NCBI GenBank assembly: GCA_013350335.1
Contig: CM023541.1
Span: forward strand, 61,321,413-61,385,412
DNA length: 64,000 nucleotides
Origin: Chimonanthus salicifolius
Taxonomy: Eukaryota; Streptophyta; Magnoliopsida; Laurales; Calycanthaceae
Reading direction: 5' to 3'
The notes under the pieces were generated by a model that was not told the origin of the DNA, searched no databases, and was given only the letters and a program-made list of their open reading frames with translations. A program made the position numbers and the translations under genes. Each line of letters starts with the position of its first letter. The first letter of the stretch is position 1. Positions 47,396-59,100 of the stretch are shown in pieces.

Positions 47396-48089
47396 GAAGA
47401 AGACAAAGGCAAATAGGTTAAAATAAAAAAGGTACAAGACTACGAGGCATATGTGTAAGAGATGGAACATTCTAGAGAATTGAGTGATCTGCTATTCTCA
47501 AGGGTCCCACACGTTTTTCCACTCACGCCATACCAAAAGTGGACCCCCTCATTCCCATGCAATGATATCAGCCATTCCTTTTCTGCTCTCTTTTTTCCCT
47601 TCGGAAGTCACACCAACGTGGACACGGCACGATTTAGAAAGAAATTTTCAGTTTGATTTTTTAATATTAAATTTTATTTAATAAAAAAATTATTATTTTT
47701 GAAGTAGGTTGGTTATGCAGACAGGAGATAAGAAACTTGTTCGACTAAAAAATAAAGAGATGAAAGGGTTGAGAAAGATAATATACATTTTTAAAGGAGG
47801 TTGGAATAAGTAAAAATAAAAATAAAATATTATAGGAAAAGAATAACTCTAAAAGTTTACCTCAAATAAATAAATGGAATAAGTTTTTTATAATAATACT
47901 TATAATTATATAATTAAAAATTAAAGACTACTCATAAAGTCGAAACTCAAAAGTTTACATATCAAATAAGAAAGATGAAAAATATATCTTAGAAAATGAA
48001 CAAAAAAAATTTGTATTTATCTCATAGTGATCAACTTTATAATATAATTGAATAGAAAAATAGAACTAAAAATTCACCTTATTTTAATG

Positions 48090-48100
48090 AAAAAAAATTA
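48090..48100 (-). terminator. Pol III terminator of tRNA-Ala
   Basis: Minus strand T run (TTTTTTT) about 15 bases downstream of the tRNA. Confidence 0.55.
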
Positions 48101-48112
48101 GCATGAAATAGT

Positions 48113-48185
48113 TGGAGATGCGGGGTATCGATCCCCGTACCTCTCGCATGCTAAGCGAGCGCTCTACCATCTGAGCTACATCCCC
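48113..48185 (-). tRNA. tRNA-Ala (AGC)
   Basis: 73 nt on the minus strand, no intron. Acceptor arms GGGGATG and CATCTCC pair with one G-U, and the discriminator base is A. The D-arm A box is TAGCTCAGATGG. The anticodon loop CTTAGCATG has anticodon AGC (alanine), with stem GCTCG/CGAGA-type pairing. The T stem CGGGG/CCCCG is intact, but its loop reads ATCGATA in place of the usual TTCGANT, altering T54 and the promoter B box. A T7 run about 15 bases after the 3' end can stop Pol III. It folds as a tRNA; expression may be weaker. Confidence 0.9.
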
Positions 48186-48387
48186 ATTTGTGAAAATGGA
48201 GTAAACATAATATTAATCATTAATTTTATATAACATAAAAATCAGATATATTAAATAATTAATAAAACTATATTTTAAGATTTTTTTATTTACCATACTT
48301 AAAATGTGAATTTTTTGAAAAAATAAAGATAATTGAAGAAACTCCTAATATCTATTGATGCGACTATCCCAAATGAAAATACATTTA

Positions 48388-49991
48388 GTCTCGGCGTTTA
48401 GACACTTTCGAAGTCTATTAACAGACACCGAATTTCAATTTTTAAGTAGAAATTATGTTTTTACCCTTCTGCGTGGAATCGACTGATTGAATAGGCAATT
48501 CATTTTCACTTCGTGCAATTGATTCCATGGGATCATGCAATTGATCCCTCAAACACGAACAACAGAAGAATCGCATGATTCCACCATTGATTCATGTTTA
48601 TTTACACTACAGTAATGCATAGAAAATTTCTTTTAAAACTTTTAAAGTTATTTTTTAAGCACTGTGTATTTTCAAAAATTTTCAAATTGAATATCCGAAC
48701 TAATTACGATAACCTGATAAAAATAGTTTAAGACTTAAAGGTCTCTTGACACTCCCAGATACTTAAAATAGAGTGTTTTACAAATAAGGGTATCCCTTGG
48801 CTATGCCGAAAACATATTTGGGAATGTCAAAAGACCTTGAAGTCTGAAAGTATTTTTATCATGTTATCGTAATTAGTCTGGATATTCAATTTGAGAAATT
48901 TTAGAAATATACAGTGCTTAAAAAATAACGTTAAAGTTTTAAAGGAGATTTTATTATTTAACTAATGCACTAGCATCGGCAACATAGACCGTTATTTTTT
49001 AAGTACTGTGTATTTTTATAATTTCTCAAATTAAATATCCAGACTAATTACAATAACCTAATAAAAATACTATAGAGTGTTTTACAAATAAGGGTATCTT
49101 TCAGCTGTACCGAAAACACATTTTGGGAGTGTCAAAAGACCTTTAAATGTTAAAGTATTTTTATCAGGTTATCGTAATTAGTCTGAATATTCAATTTGAG
49201 AAATTTTGAAAACACACTGTGCTTAAAAAATAATATTAAAGTTTTAAAAGAGATTTTATTATTTAACTAATGCACTATGCTAGCATCGGCAACATAGACC
49301 GTTATTTTTTAAGCACTGTGTATTTTTAAAATTTCTCAAATTAAATATCTAAACTAATTACGATAACCTGATAAAAATACTTTAAGACTTCAAGGTCTTT
49401 TGACACTCCCAAATGTGTTTTTGGCACTGCAGAGGGATACCTTATTTATAAAACACTCTGTTTTAAGTATTTGGGAGTGTCAAAAGACCTTAAAGTCTTA
49501 AAGTATTTTTATCAGGTTATCGTAATTAGTCCTGATATTCAATTTGAGAAATTTTGAAAATACACAATGCATAAAAAATATCGTAATTAGTTCTGATATT
49601 CAATTTGAGAAATTTTAAAAATACACAATGCTTAAAAAATAACTTTAAAGTTTTAAAGGAAATTTTTTACTGTAGCGTAAATAAACATGAATCAATCGCT
49701 GGAATCGTGTGATTGATTCATGTTTACGGCATCTTCCGTCATTCGTATTCGAAATCGTGCGATTGATTCATGTTTACGGCATCTTCTGTCGTTCGTGTTC
49801 GTGGGATCAATCGCACGATCTTATGGAATCAATCGCACGGTTCTACGTAGAAGAGATCGATCGATCGAGGTGAAAATGAACTGTCTATTCAATCGGTCGA
49901 TTCCACACGGAAGGGTAAAAATGTAATTTCCACTTAAAAATTGAAATTCAATGTCTGCTGATAGATTTCGGCGGTGTCTAAATGCTGAGCC
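48388..49991. mobile_element. foldback element B (>100-bp inverted ends, 8-bp target duplication)
   Basis: 1604 bp, flanked by TACATTTA on both sides (48380-48387 and 49992-49999). Ends GTCTCGGCGTTTAGACAC and (minus strand) GGCTCAGCATTTAGACAC start inverted repeats of about 110 bp that include TGAATTTCAATTTTTAAGTx and CGTGTGGAATCGAC-like blocks. The interior has three foldback modules with the same arms as element A (AATTTCTCAAATTGAATATC and its inverse), plus one extra inverse arm near 49570. GATTGATTCATGTTTA repeats lie on both sides of the modules. No transposase frame. A Mutator-like or hAT-like mobiliser would fit an 8-9 bp duplication. Confidence 0.85.
49703..49802. repeat. 50-bp tandem duplication inside element B
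   Basis: Two units from AATCGTGTGATTGATTCATG (49703) and AATCGTGCGATTGATTCATG (49753), with a few substitutions. Confidence 0.85.
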
Positions 49992-50004
49992 TACATTTAC
50001 CATC

Positions 50005-50830
50005 TAGTCTATCAAAAAATACCTCCTAAATATGCAAACTCATTGCATCTCTATAAATCCATTGATATCATTTTTTAAAATTTTTATGTATAAAAGATAA
50101 AAAACTAATTTATAAAATAACTTAAAACGGTGCTCTCAATTTACTTATTTAGTTAAAACTTTTTTCCAGTAAAGTACTTTATTCTCCACACCTTTGAATG
50201 AATATTTTTATAAACACTTCATTTAGGACTAAGAATCCCCTATGAGAAATTTTCAATGCTAAGGCCATCTAAACTCTAAAGCAAGGCTCATTTTTTCAAC
50301 ATTTCAATAACATGGATACTCAAAAGAAGCATCCACCAATTGTACTCTCACCGAAAGATCTACTCATTTTTGCTAACTTATTTGAGAGACTATATTCTGA
50401 AAATGGCTAGTTTACTGGTGAATTTCACAAATTCGACCTTAAGCCTGCATCAATACCATTCATGGTATTTGATTTGTTCATTCCAGATTAATAAAGAGTA
50501 AAGACACAAAATAAGTATTAAACTCATGTATGGCTTACAAATAAATATGCTAAATAATTGCTTTTTTTAGATGTAAAATATTGTTTAATGATATGAATGC
50601 ATATCATATATTATGAAAAAGGTTCATTTAAAATACCCCACAGTTTTAAAGTAGATAACGAGACAATACAAAAATCTGAACCTAAGTTTCATTTCTCTAA
50701 TGGCAGCAATAGTTTGTAAATGTTTGGGGTGTTTTCCCTCTTTTTTGCCTTTGAATGATACTTATCTTTTCGTTAAAAGAAAAAAAATTGAATCACATGT
50801 AATGTATGTTGCATAGACACCTTCAATTGA
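50005..50830. other. intergenic, no gene seen
   Basis: AT-rich, no supported feature. Confidence 0.4.
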
Positions 50831-50834
50831 GGCA

Positions 50835-50985
50835 ATGTGTCCACGTCAGACACTTATTGTTATTTATAAAATCCATGTCTCTGCAGTATCGATGGCTTGT
50901 CCTCGTGGCGCCCCTGCCGTTTCCCCACATCAAAGCATGTAATATTAAATATGGGGTTAAATGGAGATTTAAGTTCGCGGTTCGA
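50835..50985. repeat. dispersed repeat, copy 1 (partner at 54695)
   Basis: About 150 bp highly similar to 54695-54850, with shared GTATCGATGGCTTGTCCT and AGCATGTAATATTAAATATG. Both copies have an open plus-strand frame sharing YRWLVLV and [10 protein letters not shown], but the frames differ outside the repeat, so this is probably a repeat and not a gene. Family not recognised. Confidence 0.7.
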
Positions 50986-50989
50986 TCAA

Positions 50990-53180
50990 AACAGGCGTGA
51001 CTGAGGTTTGATCTAGCTTAAAAACCGTCTTTTACGGTAAACCGTAAAAAACTGTGGTGAACTGCAATTTTATGCGGTTTTTGCAGTTGGACTGCAAGTC
51101 GTGAACTGTAGTTCACTAAATTTGATTTTTTTAAAATAAATAAAAAATAAATTCCCTATCAAAATATCAAAATTTAATATTAAAAAATAAAAATGTTTGA
51201 AATCTAAAAATGTCTTATCATTCTCATTCCACATCCTTCACTATTTTGGTATGTTACTTAGAGCTTGGAGTGTTAAACAAAAAATAATAATAAATTAATA
51301 TTATTTGTAATATTTATATTATATTATTATTTGACCGGCTTTGACCGCGGTTGAACATTCCTTGAAGACGATTCGTTAAACGGTCCGGTTCTGATAACAT
51401 TGTTTAACTTCAGAGTTTTGATAAGATCCAGTAATTAGTTCTAACTTATCATCAAGTTGTTGATCATAGAATTTTTTTTTAAGAAAGATCCAGCATACTC
51501 AGGAATAGAACCCATCAAAGAGGATGGTGATGAGTCCGTTGAGAAGGCCTTTATTTGAGTATGAGACCTCTCAAAAATATCTTTGCTCAAGTTAATTAAA
51601 TGACATTAAAAATTTAAAATTGAACAAATTTCAGAGAGCTTAAAAACATGGATTCATTGACTCAATCAAATTGTTTTTTATGAGCCACATATTTAAAAAA
51701 AAAAAAAATTCAATAAATTTATCACCACCCAATTCAACGAGTCTCATGCCATGATGTGCGGTAATATATACCATATAGACTACATTGTGGATGATCATTT
51801 TACGAAAGTCAATAGTGTAAAAATGCGCAAGTTAAATCCCAAAAAAAAAAAAAAATTCAATCCGAAAGGTGATTCAAAGACCTCTAATTGCTAAAATAAA
51901 AATGAATAAATGATGAAATCCATTTTATTTCAATTCTGCTACAATCATTCTACCCATTTCTCCCTCAGTTTTGTTATCGCTAGAATACAATTTTTCTTTA
52001 CAAAAAAGGGTCCGATTTTGAATGGCTCAAATGAGTCATTCTATACGAGCCATTTTAAAAGCAAACAAAAACAATTTTCTTTTCATCTTTTGCGATGAAT
52101 TTAATGGCAACATCACTTCCCGTTTTATTCCTCTTGTAATTTCAGTTTCAAATATTGGGCTGAAATTGAAATCTTGGCTAATTTTTTATCAGATTTTAAA
52201 GAGGACAACCTACAAATATCATGAAATATCAATATTCTCGAAAATAGGCTCAAAACCAATATATTTGAAATTTCAGCTGAAATTTCGAATATATCTGCAA
52301 TAAGTAGTTTAAAAAAAAAAAAATATCAAGATCCAAAAATGGGCCAAAACAGTTGAATTCATCAGCAAGGGCTCAATAGATCAGATATCAGCGACATTTA
52401 CCTAAATGGCCGTTCAGAGTCTTTTTAACTGTTCACGGAAGGAAAGGCGTATGAAAGATTGAAATGACAAAATTTAATCATGATTGAGATTACGAATGAG
52501 AATGCGAATGAAGCGCGTACACAGTAGAGAGGCTTTGACAGTGCAATCCTTGTTATAAACCCAATTTCCATTGGATTAGTTTTTAGTCCTCCGTATGAAA
52601 CTTCAGAAGCATTGCATGTCAATGAAATTGATCTTCATCACATCTCATTTTGGTTGATTAAGAACTTGTGATTTAGGGTACAAAAATACCCCATCATTGT
52701 TCCAAAAATCCGAAAGCATGAGAAATATAGCCTGAGAAAAATACTGCTTGAGATTCATATACAGCCCAGTTATTAATTGGGCCTAGGCTTAGGCCGAAAA
52801 AAAGCCCATTTAAAAATCAAGCAAGTCCTATGCCTTGAAGCATGGCCTGAATGTCAGGCCACACTTGGTCTTTCTTTCCATCGTTTGCACCTCTTCAGCT
52901 TTCTCATGCATTGAGGTGAGGAAAAAGAAAGGAATTCATGTTTTCTTGGAAAATAGTAAACAACCTCCAACGAATTATCAGGTCAAACCAAGTTAAATTC
53001 CTTTAGACTGTACAAACAAAAAAGGTCCATAACGCGACAAAAGAAAATGATTACCATCTAAATATTGAGGAAATTCACATATTGGATAAAATGTGCAACA
53101 CAATCAATACAGAAAGCTTAACTGAAGAATAAAATGAAAGAAAATGACAACATTGAGTGAACACTACTTCGACATGCTTG
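50990..53180. other. intergenic, no gene seen
   Basis: AT-rich, several poly-A/T runs. Its last part should contain the BET5 3' UTR (minus strand). Confidence 0.4.
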
Positions 53181-56100
53181 CTATACCAAATTTTTCACAT
53201 ACTGGTCAAGAGTCGTATTAAACAGCTCACACCTTCAAAACAAGCAATGTAATTAGGTTAGTAATATACGCATTTTGACTTGCATGTCTAAAGATTCTAA
53301 ACCACATTATTTGCTGGGGTAATAGAAACTGTAAGGTATATTTTTTTTTTCGTTTTAATACTTTATACGCATGCCTACTTTAGAAATAAAAATAGTCAAA
53401 AAATTGCAACTCCTTGTGAGTTATTACATTACCATCAAAGAACATGGAAAACAAAACAGAAATCAATACAAGTATATGATTTCCACCAGCAGTTTTGTTA
53501 TGGTAAAATTTACATCAACATCTAAGTTGTGGTTTCCCAAAATGATTCATGCTCAAAGAGGTCTAGGAAATACCCATTTGGTCCAATTGGCAAAGAGTAA
53601 AAATAAGATAAAACAAGGAAGAATGGAAGAAAAAGGTTGACACTATTGGCTTCATTTTGAACAACCGATAATGTCATAAGTAATCTTTCATTAGGTTCGT
53701 GCATCCAAAAAAGAAAAATTGGAACTTTTGACCAGGTTGGGTTCATTGTCTGCATGAAAAACGTTCTCCAATATGATGGTCATGAGACTAATCCATAAAG
53801 ATCCAAAAATTAGGCCTATATATCCACCACAACCATTGTTGACACGACACCAGTATTTACTTTTCATAGCTTACAAACCCAAAACTGTATTCAGGTTAAA
53901 AGATCCCCAGATTAATGAACTCAGTTGATTCTGTCATTCAAGCCAAGTCTCTGAGTCTTGGAATTAGTATTTGCTGTAATTATTAGCACCAAATGATGGC
54001 CTATCAGCTGGTTCATTTGATTGATTGGGCCAATCACCAATGTCATAAGGAAAGGGATGCAGTGCTAACCAAATGTTATGACAATGGATTGTCATATTCA
54101 ACTGTATAGATCAGTTATGATGGAACCATATATAAGGATTTCAGGAATCAGAAAATGAAGAAATTCTCGAAGGCAAGGATTTAATAACTCATCTCCTATT
54201 ACTTTACACATAGTTTGCGCACATGCAGTCAGGTGGGCACGGCGTGTGTAAGAGAGCATTTTTATCTTTTTGGCAGAACACTTCCAATACTGCCTGCATT
54301 TTATTATTTTAATCTGAGAAGGGCATCAAAGCACATTTATCAGATTCATCTGCAAAAGGACAGCTAGCTATTTTTGCGGCCATCATGTTTTTCTTTCCTC
54401 TCTCTCTCTCTGATAAATGAACAAAAGAAACCGCAACAGTTTTTTTGACAATGTAACTTTCTCAACCTTATCCAGCAAATGCCAGAGATAGTGTTTCCCT
54501 CACACCCACTCAAGTTACAGCAAAGAAATCACCTTCAAAGATATCTGCCCCCTTGCCCATTTTGCCCAGCTCACTCACTCCTCTCCGCATAGCAAGAAGG
54601 TTTACCTATTTATCACGGTAGGTGGCAATGTATGTATTATGAAATACAGAACCCTCAACATTCAAATTGAAACCATCACCACCTAATTCAGCTCTCACAC
54701 TCCATGTCAGGCACTTCATTTTTATGTGTAAAATCCATGTCTCCGCGGTATCGATGGCTTGTCCTTGTGGTACCCCTGCCGTTTCCGTGCATCATAGCAT
54801 GTAATATTAAATATGGGGTTAAATGGGGCTTTAAGCTTTGGGGTATGGGATTCATTGTACATGTACCCATAATTCTTTGTACCTTTACCACCATTTCCTT
54901 TATTAGTAAAAGTATGTTGCCATTTCAAAACAAAAATGTAATATTAAATGTCACCGAATAACTGAAGCAACTGACTTAAAGAATCTGATCAAAGTAGTTA
55001 CCTAATTGGAGTCCCTGGAGTATAGAGAGGATTCTTAACAACGTATTCCACGTAAATACTATAAATATACTTCAAGGACTCCCGAAGATCCCCCACCTTA
55101 GGATGAGTTACCAAGATTATCTGCAGTGTGCAAAAGATGAATGCCATGACAAAATTAAATCATTCGGACTAATAAGTGATAAATAAGAGGGATTTACGGT
55201 TCTCAAAGAAAATGATAAATAAAAGGGATTTGCAATTTCATGATCTCATAAAAAAAGTAGTACTGTCATATGAAGTGAAAGGACAAACTTCAGACAGCAG
55301 CCAAAATAACAACAAATAAAGTAGTGAACTAAAAATCGCTTTTGAGCGCAGTTGTTTTCAAACTATTCTTATTTTTGTGCATTTGGAAACCCCAACTTTC
55401 CAGATGGGTTGGTGTTTTCCACCCAAATTGATATCCACTTTAATCCTGTCTTACATAGATCTGAAATACATGAAGCCCAAAACACAATGTAAAGGATAAT
55501 AATCTTTGTCGTCATTGAGATGTTATCATGATTCAGTTTGTTCCAGGAAATGATACTGTTGTTCATACAAGAGGCATTTTAACTCTTCAGGAGATACAAG
55601 TTCTTTCCATGAATATGATCAACAAACAAAAAGTGCATGGATTTGAGATTGACTTCAGATAGAAAGTTGTTAATGATGATGGTCCATTCATGAGGAATTC
55701 ACTCTTTATGTAAGAGGACAATACTTCAGATAAAGTGCGGTTGTTTGAAATTACAAGTTACTGTTAAAATGAATCAGCAGAATGACAAAGCTTGAAACTA
55801 ACTTGGTTTGGAACTACGACATAAATCATTTAGACCTTGTGTCAAACAAACCTCTGCTAACTTTCGTAGGCTTTCCAAGGTTGGAGGAGACCAGAAACTC
55901 ATTTCGCATTTTAGTGTGGAGGAAGAGAGACAAATGGAAACTTCACCTTCGGTAGAGGAAATACGTATGGTGCAAAGGGCGCAAAATTTGGCGACTATGT
56001 TGGTCATTGGAATGGTCACGCCTTCCAATGTGGTGTACCAAGCTGACTACCCAGATTACTACTTTAGGATCACCAAAAGCAAGCACATGACTGAGCTCAA

Positions 56101-59100
56101 GGAGAAGTTCAGGCAGATGTTTGAGAAATCAATGAGTCAGAAACGTTATATGCACTTGACAGAGGATCTTCTCAAAGAGAACCCCAACATTTGTGAGTAC
56201 ATAGCTCCCTCCCTTGATGCCCGTCAAGACATGGTGGTGGAGGAGGTACCCAAGCTAGGTAAGGAAGTGGCATCGAAGGCCATCAAGGAGTGAGATCAAC
56301 CCACATCCAAGATCACCAATCAAGTTTTCTGCACCACCAGTGGTGTCGACATGCCCGACGCCCACTACCAGCTCACCAAGCTCCTTGGCCTGCGTCCCTC
56401 TGTCAAACGTCTCATTATGTACCAACAAGGTTGCTTTGCTGGTGGCACTGTCCTCTGCCTCGCCAAGGACCTCGCCGAGAACAATGTCGGTGCATGTGTG
56501 CTTGGAGATCAGTGCAGTCACCTTCTGTGGGCCGTCTAACACCCACCTTAACAGCCTTGTCGGGCAAGCTCTCTTCGGTGATGGTGCAATTGTAGTGATC
56601 ATCGGTGCTAACCCAAACTTGTCGATCAAGCGACCACTCTTCCAACACGTGTTGGTCACACAGACCATATTGCAAGATTCAGATGGTGCAGTTGATAGGC
56701 ATTTACATGAAGATGGGCTCACATTCCACCTTCTCAAGGACGTGCTCGGGCTCATATCCAAGAACGTTGAGAAGAGTCTGGTTTAGGCCTTTGAGCCTCT
56801 GGGCATCAGTGATAGGAACTCAATTTTTTGGATTGCCCACCCAGGCGGCCCGGCGATCCTCGACCAGGTGGAGGCCAAGTTGAATTTGAAGTCGGAGAAG
56901 ATGAGAGCAACAAGGCATATCTTGAGCGAGTATGGGAACATTTCGAGTGCTAGTGTGTTGTTAATTTTGAGTAAGATGAGGAAGAAATATTTGGAGGAAG
57001 GTTGTGCAACGACAGAAGAAGGGCTTGATTGGGGTGTGTTGTTCGAATTTGGGCTTGATGTGATTATTGAGATTGTTGTCCTCCATAGCTTCCCCACAAC
57101 TGCAGCTCATTGAGAGAGACCGACTTGCTTCCTTCATTCAATCACTCAAAACTCAAAAAAATATGGTTTTCATAATATGCTTTTATTTTTCAAGGAATCC
57201 ATTCAGCTGGGTACTTTAATTTGCTTGTCATTCAATGTAACACCCTGTTTCGCCAGCACAATATTGTCTGCTTTAGGCCCACACAAGCCCACATGGCTGT
57301 GCTTTGGCAAGCCAACCCGAAAATTGCTCCCAAAAGGCCTTGTGCTAGAAGGAGGGAGGCATCCTCAAATATACGATAGCTAACTCTCCCTCATAGGCAA
57401 TGTGGGACAAGTAATGTCCAACCTGTCTATTTTTTCTCCCACCAATGCCAACAACACAGGAGTATCACAATCCACCCCTCTTAGAACTAGAGTCGTCCCC
57501 GACTCTGTTTACACCCACAGCTGAGAGTTGAACCTGGCTCTGATACTATTTATAACGGCCTGTCCTGTCAGCACAATATTGTCCGCTTTGAGACCACACA
57601 GACCGGCACGACTTTGCTTTGGCGAGTGAACCCAAAGATTGCTCTCAAAAGGCTTTGTGCTAAAAGGAGGGAGACATCCTCAAATATATCACAGTCAACT
57701 CTCCCTTATAGGTGATGTGGGACAAGTAGAGCCCAACCTAGCTATTTTTTCTCCCACCAACACCTACAACACAGGGGTATCACATGAAGGAACTGAAACC
57801 TCTGATCAATCGCTACTTTGTTGAGGATAATGGACTTTCCTCTGTCTGAAAGCGACGAAATGGGAGAACGTTGGAAGCTGTCCAAGGACAATCGGGGTGC
57901 ACTCAAGAAGGCTTTGGAAGCAGGAGGAGCACCGGGAGGTGATGCTATAGATCACGCCATTTAGAAGGAGAGTCTCTTGTTTTTGAAAGATCTTCCATTG
58001 ACATCCACAATACCGCGAAGACCTTCCACTTCGATGGTGAAACGGACGAAAGCAAAGCCCTTGTGGTTCTTGGTCTCCTTAGAGACAGGTATGAAACTAT
58101 TGAATACTCTGGAAAATGATGTTGGGAGATTTGAAATGAAAATGGAGAAGGAAGAGTTTCTCTTTTCCTTCCACCAATTGAATGAGGAAGGGGTTGGAAA
58201 AGAAGGTGAGGGGTTGGGAAATGAGGTGTTGGGAGGAAGAATGGGATTATGGGTTGAAGAAGAAAACGAAGGGCCAGAGGAGGAGGACATCTCATGTCAA
58301 ATACAAGTACTAATTACCATCATCTAGTTAAAGTGGTGAAGCTCTGCAGTTGACTTGAAGGATAAAATTAGTCACTGAGAGTTTGCTTTTTTGAGATAAT
58401 AGGTAACTCCGCAACAGGAAATGATCACATACAAGAGACCTCTGCTGATAGTGAAATACCATCAGGCCTTGCATCTCCACTGTCCAATTTTATGAACATT
58501 AGAATGTTAAAATAAGAAAATTTCAAAATGAATGGTTGAGATACAAGGCCTGATGGTATAAACATAAGGCCCTCCTATAAGTGATCATTCCTCTTCAACA
58601 AACACAACAAAGTACTAGCTTGCACCTCTCCAAATAAAGTATGACATAACATACAATTTTTCCAAATGCAATTTCAGATTTCAGATTTAATAGTTAATGG
58701 TAAGTGATGTATAGATAGAGGAGCATAGAAAAATTGAAAAGGAGAAAATCCATGCTGACCTTTATACCAGACGGACTTTCCATAAAACTTAGTTTGTAAC
58801 TGTTGGTACGAAAGCTATGAAAGGAACAGCCTTGTCCCGGCAATTGAGGCACCCCAAGGTTTCCTTTATCGGCACTGCCGAAACAAAATATAGAAAATGG
58901 ACAAGTAACAACGCGTAATTAATCAGAAAAAAAAAAAACAAAAACAATAAACAAATGCAACCCGTGTGAGAAATGAAGGTAACAATATTGTAAACACAGG
59001 ATACAAGGGCCTACATGGAAAATTATCCTTCGTGAGCCAACCAATTTCTTTTTTATTCTTTATTTATATTGTTTTTCTACCGCACAATCATTATCATCTT

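Noticed and set aside
41578..49991. CRISPR-like array
   Set aside because: Repeats are inverted foldback modules and palindromes in plant nuclear DNA, without uniform spacers or cas genes.
57977..58327. 116-codon plus-strand frame rich in Glu and Gly
   Set aside because: Antisense of the RRM fragment; the minus strand carries the RNP motifs.
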